This document shows positions 1-10,485 of a DNA stretch of 64,000 nt, in pieces. Each line of letters begins with the position of its first letter. The stretch's first letter is position 1. This DNA comes from Melampsora larici-populina 98AG31 (taxonomy: Eukaryota; Basidiomycota; Pucciniomycetes; Pucciniales; Melampsoraceae), in the NCBI RefSeq assembly GCF_000204055.1, contig NW_006768773.1, positions 1,649,748 through 1,713,747 on the forward strand. Direction: 5' to 3'. Position numbers and translations under genes: made by a program. The notes under the pieces were generated by a model. The model was given only the letters and a program-made list of their open reading frames with translations. It did no database searches and was not told the DNA's origin.

Positions 1-87
1 GACAAACTTGAAGTTCCTACTCAAGAAGATGTTTTAACTGCCATTCCTTTCCTGCCTGGAAATGCTAGTGGAATGACGGACGAGTGA
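1..87 (+). CDS. C-terminal end of an unidentified gene (truncated by window edge)
   Basis: Frame 1 is open from the first base to a TGA at 85-87 and encodes 28 residues ending in GNASGMTDE. The composition looks coding, and the stop is followed at once by low-complexity AT-rich sequence typical of a 3' flank. The rest of the gene lies outside the window, so the family cannot be named. It could also be a chance reading frame, because only 87 bases are visible. Confidence 0.45.
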   Translation, partial: DKLEVPTQEDVLTAIPFLPGNASGMTDE

Positions 88-127
88 ATTTCATCACAAG
101 TATTATTTTGTTGGATCTGTAATTCCT

Positions 128-322
128 GTTATCTTTATCATCTTATCATCTTCATCATTTTATCAATTTATCAATTTATCAATTTATCAATTTATCATTT
201 TATCATTTTATCAGTTTTATCTTTTCATGCGATTCATCCGCTTATCCGCTTATCCGCTTATCCGCTTCATCATTTTCATCATTTTTATCATTTTTATCAT
301 TTTTATCATTTTTATCATCTGT
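128..322. repeat. Low-complexity microsatellite-like tract (TTATCA / TCCGCTTA units)
   Basis: The tract is built of short imperfect tandem units: ATTTATCA-type units around 155-215, about four TCCGCTTA units around 236-265, then TTTTTATCA-type units to about 318. It lies directly 3' of the truncated gene at the left edge and is probably non-coding 3' flank. Confidence 0.8.
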
Positions 323-438
323 TGTCGTTATCTTTTATCATGGTATCATTCATGGTTATCTTTCATCACTACAGTATATTACAAATGTATTTTCCCTTAA
401 CTATGCTTTATTCGAAATTTTATATTAAAATTGCAACC

Positions 439-900
439 AATCAAACCGAACTGCGATGAGCAATCTCGTGGGGTCAGCCGAGTTATCGTGGTTTGAAAAA
501 ACAACCCTTGGACATCCTAGGGTTCTCAATGTCCAAATTTCATCCAAAGGTCATCCACCGCTCAGCAGGCTGGATGCCCAATGGACGGCACGAGAGGATC
601 CTTTGGGCATCGGTGCTGTGATTGCCCTTACAACAAACCATAACGACGTCCGAAGGATGTTGTTCCGCGCGTTCTGGGCTGCCCGATGGGACCCGCTCAG
701 GCGTCTGGACTTCGGAGTCCGACGGACGTTTGTCCGTGTGCTGTGGGAGGACGTCCGTCACCCACCAAGAAAAATTGGACATCCGGTGGACATCCAACTG
801 TCCTTGTGGTGTATATGTAATGTGCTGTACATGTGAGCTCTGTGACATTGGGTATCTAGTGACAGGGCTCGATCACTTCAAACTCCAATAAGCCAATGAG
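439..900. other. GC-rich non-coding island with repeated GGACRTCC dyads
   Basis: The stretch is clearly richer in G+C than its AT-rich surroundings. It carries several copies of the dyad GGACATCC/GGACGTCC and its half TGTCC, for example at 510-517, about 748-756 and twice between 777 and 800. Open frames exist on both strands but overlap each other, lack a family resemblance and look like by-products of the base composition. It may be a small mobile element or an upstream element of the proteasome gene that starts at 1016. Confidence 0.35.
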
Positions 901-1015
901 AACGCGCAAGCGATTACCATCACCAATCCTCAAGCCACAACAAAACCTCAACTTCAAAACTATCACTGATTCCACTTAGCCTGTCCCTTGAAAAACTTAT
1001 AAGCGTATAGTCACG

Positions 1016-1997
1016 ATGGAATGTTCATTTGGTATCACTGGTACGCAGAAATCATTGTTGGTCTGTGGTCTTGAAGTAACATAGTGTAAGGAAAACACTG
1101 ACGCTATTGACTCATTCAGGCAAGGATTTTGTAATCTTGTTTGTTGTTGAACCCTGCTTGGAAGTACTAGAAGAACATTTACTAATATGTTTCAATATGC
1201 GATCTCATCCCATGTCTCTCGTAGTGCCTCCGACTCTTGTGCGAATCGTAGTATCGTCAAGATGAAAGCAGGAGAGGATAAGCAAAAAGTAGTTTCTAAA
1301 CACGTAGTGATGGCTTACTCTGGAGAGCCTGGTGAGCTCTTTGAATCTGGTATTGTCACTCAGAAGAACCTTGGTCTCATTGACATTGTGAAATCTTTCA
1401 GGTGATACGGTCCAATTTGCTGAATACGTCGAACGTAACTTACGACTTTATGGTATCAGGTACTTCATACTTCCAATGACACAGTCTTTTGATTGTGAAA
1501 TCTTCCTGACCAGACCTATCATCCCTCGGTCAACAGAAATCACGTAGAGCTTTTACCCCATGAGGCTGCATCTTGGACTCGTAATCAACTTGCCACTTCA
1601 CTTAGGTCTCGTAAACCTTATTCAGTCAACATGTTACTCGGTGGTTACGACACAGCACGATCAGTACCAATGCTTTATTGGATCGACTATTTGGGTACGA
1701 TGGCTGAAGTACCCTATGCGGCACATGGATATGGTGCCTATTTCTGTTTGAGTACGATGGATAGATTTCATAGCCCAGACATGAACCTTGAAGAAGGTCT
1801 TGCACTTCTCAAGCGATGCATTGATGAACTCAACACTCGATTCATTGCTAATCTTGGAAGTACGTATATATACCTCTTATAAGAGTACAAATATCTTGGT
1901 ATACTCATTTATCTTTCTTTTTTGTCACTTTCTTAATTTCGCAGCATTCAAGATCAGGGTGGCTGATAAGGAGGGTGTTCGGGAAGTAACTCTGTAA
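1016..1997 (+). CDS. PRE1: 20S proteasome subunit beta type-4 (Pre1/PSMB2 family)
   Basis: This is a structural beta subunit of the 20S proteasome core particle. I join six exons, 1016-1040, 1120-1138, 1225-1331, 1402-1459, 1537-1859 and 1945-1997, all with GT-AG borders and consistent phase, giving 194 residues, close to the family's usual length. The start MECSFGITGKDF and the segments GEPGDTVQFAEYV, YSVNMLLGGYD, DYLGTMAEVPYAAHGY, DMNLEEGL and VADKEGVREV follow the Pre1/C11 pattern. Beta-4 is an inactive subunit and, as expected, starts without a propeptide or catalytic threonine. The first two exons are only 25 and 19 nt long. No other start gives the family N-terminus. The gene stands alone; its nearest neighbour begins at 3236 on the same strand. 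Confidence 0.93.
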
Positions 1998-3235
1998 TAT
2001 CTTTTGACGATGTAAAACAATTTTAGTTCCCCTTTGAAGTCTGCTCTCTGGGCCTCAAGTCTCAGTCGCTTTAGATCGTCTAGATGCATCCCAGTGACCA
2101 GAGATTGACATTTGCTTTAACAAAATGTGTCAGCTGTGTGTCTCAGAGACGTTTGCTACGAGAAAATCGCGTCAAGAATATAAATGATGTGCCCTCTGGG
2201 CTGTCACCGTTCCCGTTGGAAAAGACTGGCGAAAAGACTGCTAGGTCTCGTGTGTGTTCATGTCAACTCGGTGATGTGGCTCGTTGAGCTCCATCGTTGG
2301 AGATGCCGGTGCCCGACAAAAATCATTCGATAGATCCTTTAGTACAGCTCGCCACGAAAGTACATATATAACCAGAAGTATAGAGCCAGAATCAGTCTTG
2401 TAGAGCTAGAGCCGGTTTCAGTAGCACTTGACAGAGTATATCTTGTGGTGTGTAGCCAGGCTGCTGAAGTTATCTGGATCTGATCACCTAGAGATGGCCT
2501 AACATTCGAGTGGGTTGAGAAATACTTCCATGAGGTCCAGGAGGCCGTGATGATTCCTGAATGCAAACAAACAATTACGGGTATCATTGTTCCATAGAGT
2601 CTGCGTCTATATCTCTGAGATGAGAATTTTCGCGTAATTTCAAGATACATTCCCTCCAGCATACAAGCTTAGAGAGCAAACCAGCTGACCCGCTAAGCAT
2701 CTGAGTTAGATGTCGGCTTATGAGTCAAACTGCTTAGTTGTACTGGGGAGAGCATTTGAAGTAGATTTAGAAGAGTCACGCCTGTGGGCACCATGGCGAA
2801 AATTTCAACCTGGTGCTCACGCGCCTGAAGATGATTTTCAGTTGGTCCTTCAGGAGAAAAGCTTGAGCTTGACCTGATGTTGTCACTGATGAAGCAATCA
2901 ATCCGCACTTTGGAATATGTAAATTTCGAGCTGCTCGTTCTCCAGGTCTCACGACTCCCTCAGAAGATATTCAAGGCAAAGTACGTGACGGTGAAAGGGA
3001 CTATTCATTCTCGTGGACGTCAGCTGAACTCAGCTGGAGAATGAATGCGGCAAATGCAAATACTACAGCAACACGCTGATGACTTCTCAGCTTATGCGCG
3101 CTATACCTCAGCTCAAAACTTGTAGATAAAAACAAGCCTGGTTGCTAGTTTTGGGATCTTCAGAATCATCACCCTAGAGAGTTCATCTACACACCATTCA
3201 AATCATTCACTACTTCTTATACGAAAAGTTCAAAA
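1998..3235. other. Intergenic, no recognisable gene
   Basis: Short open frames occur on both strands but none resembles a protein family or forms a consistent exon chain. The only clear structure is a 10-bp perfect inverted repeat at 3003-3012 and 3037-3046, about 190 bp upstream of the next gene. The interval probably holds the 3' flank of the proteasome gene and the promoter of the gene at 3236. Confidence 0.5.
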
Positions 3236-3962
3236 ATGCTTTATAAAGACTTCGCTAACCCATCCACTCCTTCACAGCCTACTTTGGCAACTCGTCGCCG
3301 CGCTTCATCTCTACCAGAATTGCATGAGTTGCGTGCAAGACGAATCTCGTATGATTTCGATCCAGCTTATTATAGTCTGAGAGGAGACATAATAACATCA
3401 GAAGAGGTGTTTTTAACCGCGCAGTCTTCGCCCAACTCATCTTCAGACTATATACCACTAGCATCAATTGAGACACGTGAGGCGTTTGCAGCAATCGAAC
3501 GAAATAGGATCTCTTCGAATTTGAATGATCAATTTAATGATTCCTTGATATATAGCGATGACTATATTCCTCTATGGTCAGTCCTTTTTGTATCATCAAA
3601 AGCTAATGTTCATTCACAAACATTTACGCATTTTTTTCATATGCAGTTCTTATAGACCACTCCGAACTTGGAAGCGTGTGAACGAAGTCCGTGAAGACCG
3701 CCCAAGTTCGCCTGATCACTTCTATGGATCTGACCAGACGCTTAGCCGACGTGAACAAATATTGAAGCTATTTCCAACGATCCCACCGCCACCACAGGTC
3801 CCTTTACCCTCACTTCCACCCCCTATCTTTCTTAGTGGTAGTGGGGCTGCAGAGATAGTTTGGAGATATCAGACTGAACCAGCCCTATCCCGAGCTCCAT
3901 CACCACCTACAAGCTTACTCCGGAAAGCTTCAATTGGAACCTTTGGTGAACCTAGTGAGTAA
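3236..3962 (+). CDS. Unidentified protein, proline/serine-rich
   Basis: I do not recognise the family. Two exons, 3236-3576 and 3647-3962, are joined across a GTCAGT...GCAG intron in phase 2 to give 218 residues. The first half is rich in Ser, Arg and acidic residues; the second contains a proline-rich stretch (PTIPPPPQVP, PSLPPP) and several S/T-P sites, suggesting a largely disordered protein. No signal peptide or membrane segment is seen. Just after the TAA at 3960-3962 another frame stays open to 4200 with a coding-like, charged composition. No splice pair of normal length links it in frame, so the true 3' end is uncertain. The start was chosen as the first ATG of the frame. Confidence 0.55.
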
Positions 3963-4200
3963 TCTTACGCTAAAATCTGTCCAACAGAAACCAAGAGGCG
4001 ATATTTCAATCGAGCTCAACTTTTCGGGCTCTTTGTTGAATGATATACAGAACTTTCTCCTGCAAGAGCACTTAAACAATCTTCAGCATTTCTTAGACCA
4101 AGAACCATGTCAGGAAAATTGCTCAAAATGTTTAAATACGGTCGAGATTGAAATAAAAAGAAAAATGAAGGAGAGAAATAGAGATATTTTTGATGAATAG
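3934..4200 (+). CDS. Possible additional 3' exon of the gene at 3236
   Basis: An open frame with coding-like composition (acidic and basic residues alternating, a pair of CxxC-like cysteines in ENCSKCLN) ends at TGA-free TAG 4198-4200. Its frame differs from that of the preceding exon. The only GT-AG pairs between them would give introns of about 33-37 nt, below the normal range. It could be the real C-terminus through an unusual splice or an assembly indel, or a chance frame. Confidence 0.25.
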   Translation: MEPLVNLVSNLTLKSVQQKPRGDISIELNFSGSLLNDIQNFLLQEHLNNLQHFLDQEPCQENCSKCLNTVEIEIKRKMKERNRDIFDE

Positions 4201-4973
4201 ATTGTTTCTGGATAACATCTTTCTGTTGGGTCCATTGTTCTGGTTACTGGTGGAAATGAAATTTTAAAGTTGATCTTCTGAAATCCTTATTGTGAAAGGC
4301 TTACTGAAATTGATCGATCAGGTTTTATTAAGGTGAGAAAGCTGGCTCTATAATTTAGAAACTTTGAGTCATAATTTAATTTCTTTTTCAAGGGATGGTC
4401 AACTTGTGATGAATTGCATACACATTTCTAATCATCTTTTGTGTTCATAATCATCGACCTTTACATATTCACTGAAATTCTTAAGCCTTTATTAATGGGT
4501 TGACTCACACTCCTGATCATTTCTCAGAACATGATACGTTTATACTTATATCTACTGAGCTTCACATCATGCCAGATCTTCTCATCTTCTACACTTTTTT
4601 ATCATTTAATGTGACGCCTTACCTCACAGATGTCTCATCATATCGCTATTCATACAAAAAGCACACAAGAGTCTGGTGATGACTGCCCAAAGACAAGGAT
4701 GGCATCAAATGTGTAAGCACAAAGATTCAGCTAAGCTTACAATGACGCAGTAGTATAGGATGTACATATATACGACTTTCCAGAGCCACAGCTGAACAAA
4801 ACTGAAGTAGAAGCCATGCTTTGAGAGCGCAGATGCCACCGCGCCATGGTAATAGTCAAGCTTGACAAAAGATTATGAGGGGCTGTGCCAGAGTACAATA
4901 TACATTGCCCTTTTTCTCGCGAGTGTGCGCTTTAGTTCTCGCTGGATACAGGTCTTCAGTTTGACCAATACAG
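4201..4973. other. Intergenic, nothing recognised
   Basis: AT-rich sequence between the unidentified gene and the tRNA. I see no exon chain, repeat or RNA gene in it. Confidence 0.45.
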
Positions 4974-5057
4974 CCTGGTATCGTCTAGTGGTTAGGACAC
5001 CAGGTTCTGATTCACCAGTACATCCTGGTGACCCCGGTTCAAACCCGGGTACCAGGT
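4974..5057 (+). tRNA. tRNA-Gln(CTG) with a 12-nt intron
   Basis: The cloverleaf is complete. The acceptor stem CCTGGTA pairs perfectly with TACCAGG. The D arm is GTCTAGTGGTTAGGAC. The anticodon stem CCAGG/CCTGG encloses CTG at 5007-5009, and the T arm is CCCGG-TTCAAAC-CCGGG. The anticodon loop is enlarged by 12 nt at 5011-5022, directly after the base 3' of the anticodon, which is the canonical intron position. Removing it leaves 72 nt including the discriminator T at 5057. The intron contains CAG, which can pair with the CTG anticodon. Confidence 0.93.
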
Positions 5058-5060
5058 TTC

Positions 5061-5065
5061 TTTTT
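5061..5065 (+). terminator. RNA polymerase III T-run terminator of tRNA-Gln
   Basis: A run of five T starts four bases after the tRNA discriminator position, as expected for a Pol III terminator. Confidence 0.75.
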
Positions 5066-7678
5066 GCGTTCTGGACGGGGCATTGGGCTTTTCGGACCTT
5101 GCCAACAGCGAGGGAGGTTTTGTTTCGTAATGGGATTCCAGAAATCATCTTGATGATTACTTCGGTAACCTTTTGACATGATGAAATTTGACCGAACTGG
5201 TTGCACGATCGGTTTTGAGATCTTTTTGTATGTGCCCTAGATGCCCAGGTAAGCATCTGAGGCATGCACAACTTGGTATTTTGAGGTTGTGTGAAGTTAC
5301 AGCTGAAAGAAAATAGGAATCCAACAACATTATCCTAACAACAGAAATTCTAAACAAAAAACAAGAGCTCAATTATCTTCGCCCCATCAGATTCAAAGAA
5401 GTGGATGATCATGATACAGTGTGATGAGCGGGGACGAAGAACCGATTGAAGTGGCATCCATTGGCCCAATGTGTTGTGCCAGATATATAACCCTCAGTGT
5501 TACTGAACCGAATGACGCGGTTGACTGTATCTTCCGAGACGGAAGCAATTGTTCATGATGTGTCGATGAATATGTGCCTCAAAAAAATCATTATGACCGG
5601 CGGAAACATTCAACTGGGTTACAAGTACCAATACCCTGCGATGGGGATGCTGAGGATATACTGGATTATATGTCCTAGAATGGTTGGAATGTAAGTGACG
5701 GGGAGTCGAGACGAAGCGTTGGGTATGTTGGATCTCCGAGTCTACCAAAGAATAAAACCTCACACGCTGATACGACCCAACCAACCCTTGAGTGCTTTCC
5801 AAGATAGGCGTTTGTAGACTCAGTTGAGAGACTACAAGAAGAATCGTCGAGAGTCAGAACTCACTTGTGAGCACTGAAATTCAGCTGGCCATGATCCAGG
5901 AAAGGTCTAGGATCCTTTGGTTTTTGAGTTACTTCACAGCTTGATGTTCTCAGTTTGGTGGTGAGCGAGTCTTTTGACATTGATGTAGAGCGGAGCTGGC
6001 CTCAAGGATTTCCCGAGTGTTGCCGTTTGGCTTCTTGATGACCAGTCTTTAAAGAAAAGTGTGAACAAGAATAAATCTTGACAATGAAGGATCTGGTGTG
6101 TCTGAATGCCTCCTGTCACTCTTAGGCTTTGACTCGAACGCAACTCAAGTGACTCTGACTATCTGGTCACCTTTCGCGGCGTCATCTTCGTATGCGTCCT
6201 CTTGAGGGGCATCGGACCTGTACACTGGGCCGACATTGATTCCTTTCTGGACACAATGAATAAGTATTGAAGCTCACAAAGCGGCCAAACTGATGACATC
6301 AGACCTCACACAATTCATAAGCCAACCACAATCAATCACGAGGAGATCACATATAGAGATTGTTGAGAAAAATGTTGACCCTCAATTTCGGGAAGCATTC
6401 TAATCGCTCACCAGTCACTGTGGGTCAAGATGGGATATAAAGAAAACTCGGCTCTTGGTGTCACTCTTCGAATTAGATAACAGTGCTTCGGAATTGTGAA
6501 AATAACACTTTATTTATATCCTCAGAGGTTCTGTTGCCAGAAACTAATCCCCTGTACAAAGAATTCAGAGACCAGCGGTATGATTTATATATTGAACGCG
6601 CTGGTCATTGTCTGTGAGCTTGAGGCTGAGCTTTGTGAATATATGTGCTTTTCGTCTTTTTACCTTTTCGGCCGTTTGCTATATTCACACTATTAATAAT
6701 TGAGTTGGTGTTAGACTTGCACCCGTGAATCGATGCAAACATTCCAGCTCCAGTCCAAGGCGTTATTGCTCCTAAAACAAGACTGATGCAATATTGATCA
6801 AATGTTGTGGACCCATATAATGTACTGCAACACTTGTCAGATTGAAAAACATTCACGATTGAATGCCTTCTGCTCAAGCTTGCTGGCCCATTAGGCTTGG
6901 AACTATCACTTAGATCTTTCCAAATATAAATGATGGCCGAAAATCAAACCTATCAAGGATCCATCCTTGGGTTCAGGATCTTTTGGGGCTGATGACACAG
7001 TCGCGAATATAGAAAGCCACTTAGTTATCCAAAGTGGAAAAACTAGGTAGATATTGCACTTACAACGCGTGTCTTTAATCTCAAGTTCACTTTTATGAGT
7101 GGGCGGACAGCTTGTGGGCGTGATTTGACGTCGTTTGCTAAGCCTGACCGGAATGACAGATGAGGCCAAACAAGAGAAGGGATGTACGAAGAGTCCTCAA
7201 GAGGTCGGGACGGTAATGGTTCAGACCCATCGCGTCTAAGCCCAGAAACCTCCACGATGCGTGAGGCACAAGTTGGCTACGGGAATGGAATCTGAATATG
7301 CTCGGTTACACGAGATAATCAAAATGCTTTGTCTTCATTCCTGCAAAGGCTGCAAGTAGTATATATATAGACTCGAGCTCTCATCATCCCACAGTCGATC
7401 ATACAGAAGTACTAACTACAAGTCGTAAAATTGGAAAGTGTGATATATATGATAACTAACGATTCGTGAAATCGAGTGATCCAGAGTGTCATGATGTCCG
7501 ACGTGTTTGTGTCCCAGCGATAACCGACCCACGACAGTAAGAGCTCGAAGGACATCGAAAGCACATCGAGATACGAGACCGTGATATCGAATACGGCATT
7601 GGAAGCATCAATCAGAAGCGGAAGTGAACTTTGAAGCTTTGATTTCGTCTTTCGCGTCTCAATTCAAAAGGAGGCTAT
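5066..7678. other. Long intergenic region without recognisable genes
   Basis: Many short open frames on both strands were examined; none carries a recognisable domain or can be joined to others by convincing splice sites. TATA-like runs occur near 5482, 6434 and 7361-7372, so unrecognised short transcripts are possible. I see no repeat with a second copy in the window. Confidence 0.4.
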
Positions 7679-8240
7679 CTAGTGCATCCGGGTGTGGTTC
7701 GCCGTGTCATCTGGAACTAAGAGCGAATGTGTATCTTCCGATAATAAGGTGGGGTCCACCGTCAAATTTGATAGTTGATTTGAACGCTCCTCTGAAGAAG
7801 AGTACGCGCAAGCCCATAATAAATGACGAATACAAACAATCAGATCTAGTTTGAATCTGAGCAGGGAGATATGATATCTTCAACTTACTCCGAGTAATCT
7901 CGACCACATCCCGAACAATTCCGAGAAAGCAGTGCCGGAGAGGTTTAGAGAATGTGTGATAATCTAGTCGTGTGAGCACTTCACTAACATCGACTGAAAA
8001 CGTAGTTCCTTCAAACTCCATGGGTACATCGATGGTTTTCTTCTTCTTAATCAAAGAGTCTTGATCACCATCAGATCCCTTAGTGGGCCGACCGCGTTTG
8101 CGTTTGGGTGATGTGGAAGCGTTCGAGTCAACGATTGATTTACGTGGCCTTCCTCGGCCTCGCTTGACAGGCGTATCAGCGGAATCCGGCTTGGATGTGG
8201 GTTCAGATGTGAATTTTACTGATGATGGGTCTATTGACAT
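7679..8240 (-). CDS. AT-hook DNA-binding protein, unidentified
   Basis: Two exons on the minus strand, 8240-7889 and 7791-7679, are joined by a GTAAGT...TTCAG intron in phase 1 and give 154 residues. Two AT-hook motifs are visible in the N-terminal half, RGRGRPRK and KRKRGRPTK, each built on the GRP core that binds the minor groove of AT-rich DNA. They are followed by a lysine cluster (IKKKKT) and a short uncharacterised segment. This implies a nuclear chromatin-associated role; the precise function is unknown. The frame is also open upstream to an ATG at 8396, so a 52-residue longer N-terminus is possible. Four tandem TGACGT sites lie about 270-310 bp upstream of the chosen start. Confidence 0.6.
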
Positions 8241-8507
8241 ATTCGAAGTAGTAGTAAGTGATCGATTTGTAGAGTGCTTGGTGACTTCAGCTGGTTTATC
8301 GCAGACTGAGAGATCAGGGTGAATCAAAGAAGCGGAATCATAATGTATGCATGATGTGCATCGGGAGTTTAAGTCAAGCCGGTACCGAGTATACATGTGT
8401 CAAGAGCATCCACTGATGATCCAGATTCCACAGCAGAGTCATGCATGATGCGGGTGTGTGACAATGTGGGTCGTGAATCAATTATCAGACACATGTAAAG
8501 GATCACC

Positions 8508-8547
8508 CTGACGTGCCTGACGTACCTGACGTGCCTGACGTGCATGC
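8508..8547. promoter_or_regulatory. Four tandem 10-bp TGACGT (CRE-half-site) repeats
   Basis: The units CTGACGTGCC, CTGACGTACC, CTGACGTGCC and CTGACGTGCA follow each other without gaps. Each carries the TGACGT core bound by CREB/ATF-type bZIP factors, and the 10-bp period puts all four on the same face of the helix. The array lies upstream of the minus-strand AT-hook gene. Binding is inference from the motif. Confidence 0.5.
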
Positions 8548-10485
8548 AGATGCTGCAGAACAACCTCAGCAATACCATGCTCTTACGAGGGCTGTGACAA
8601 ACAAAAGCCTGTAGGTTTTCATGCTCAAGGAGACGAACTTTGAGCGTCTTTTTGAGTATTGTTAACTTCAGAAAAGTTTGTTCAGTTGTCCCGCGAGTCT
8701 TGACAAGGTGCACCGACGGCTTCCATACGCAAGAGGACGGGTGTGGTTAAGAGAACAAGTTTTTTGAAGTTGGGGGTCAGGAAACAAAGATCGGGAGGAT
8801 CGAAAGTTGGAACTCACACAAGGTGACCGTAGGAATCTTGATGAGGAGATGTCAAAACAAGCAAATTGTAGGTCCCAGGAAGGGCTTGTTCAAGCTAAGT
8901 CCCAGGATAATCCCAGCGTTCAAAATTATTACAGAAATCGTGTGAGCGCTTCTGAATATGACTCAATCAAAGGGCACCGTCATGATTTGGTCTAGAATTA
9001 TTGAATGAAATCCAAAACATTGCCATAGCCCGACGAATTCAAAAGTAACAACAATACAAAGAAGTGAGAAATCAAAAACAAAGAAAATCTCGAGAAAGAG
9101 TGCCATACCTTACACCCTTTTCACCTTCAAAAACACACAACATATCAAAAGGAAAGGAAAGAAGATATGTATGTATATAGAATGGCGCTTATAAAGGAAA
9201 CCGTTTGACCGGAAAGTAAGAGAACCGGAAGACGGTTGACCCAGTGCGTAGTCCCTCATTTCATGTCGAGAAGTTGAATACATGGACTGTGACTACGCGT
9301 TGACCATTCTTCAACTTGGAATCTGAAGCCAGTCAAAAATGAGACGCTCGAAGTGTGCGGTAGAGGTAGAGTTGTTATTCTGCAACACAAGGTAAATAGT
9401 CATCTTGGTGAGTCGAAGAATGCAACTTGCTTGATGGTGGTCTGTACCTCACATCTTTGGTGTGTCATGTAGACACCGTTTTGACTATTGACTATAATCA
9501 TTCTATTTGACCCATTGATGTATTTGTGCAGGTTTTTCAATTTGAAGGGTCTTTCATCTTTTTTTTTTGGAGGACTGACCAGTTCTTTGGCAGCTACGAT
9601 TACCAAGCTCCCTCGCTCATGAGTCGCCGAGGTCGTGAGGGAGCTTGATAAGTTCGCTTGCCAACTATCTTTGCTTGAACTTACCAAAGTGCATCCTTGA
9701 TCAAATTCCTACCAAAACCAAGCCAAACTAATGGGAAAGAAAGTAATTATACTGGGAAAGCCTCTGTGGATATAATCGAACAACAAATGGAAAAAAACTC
9801 GTTAGGCGACGATAGGATAGCACTCTTTTTTGTAGCAGTTGATCAAGAAACTTCGATCAGATGGTGAATGTCAGAGATCTTGGGTCAGAGTTGACGGGAT
9901 GGATCATATGAATATGATGCTTTACGTTTTTTTTTCGCGTCGTTTGTAGCAAAGTAATGCATAATCATTTCACGAAAAATGAGAATTGTCATTTAGCCCG
10001 GGCTACTTTGCAAGTCTAGCTTTCCACAACACCGAAGTGTTTCCCAAGATATGGGCGAGTTTGATGGCAATGTTATTTGCAGGACATCATGATGGTTTGA
10101 TTCCGAATCCTGCGCTTTTCTATGGCATCTCATTGATCACTACCAGTGTTTAGCTCGTTATATGCGCTGATTAATGAAATTGTTCTGAAGGAGATATGGA
10201 TTTTTGTTTTTCAATGAATAAAAAGGCAGCTTTGTTGTTGAACTTGAAGGTCACTCAGCCAAAAACCTCACAGCGCTTCCTTCCTTCTTGATTTCTTAAA
10301 TCTCTTTACTCAATCTCAACTTTGGCTTGCTCTTGACCACTTTTACCTTTGCAATCACCTTTACGTCGGTAATTTCCTCTTTACCTTCAATCATCACTTT
10401 CAAGATAGTCTTTATACTCATATTGACTTGACTCTAATTCGATATCTTCAATTTGTGTCAACAGTAGGACATTTATTGTTCAATC
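8548..10485. other. Intergenic; one perfect hairpin, no recognised gene
   Basis: No exon chain is convincing here. The frame at 9400-9687 on the minus strand has no family resemblance. A hairpin with a perfect 10-bp stem (AAGCTCCCTC paired with GAGGGAGCTT) lies at 9605-9614 and 9637-9646. The last 250 bases before 10486 are pyrimidine-rich (CTTCC, TTCTT, CTTTAC runs), as in many fungal core promoters, and belong to the C2H2 gene. Confidence 0.45.

Noticed and set aside
540..848. Minus-strand open frame of 102 codons and overlapping plus-strand frames
   Set aside because: Mutually overlapping frames in a GC-rich block without family resemblance or splice context.
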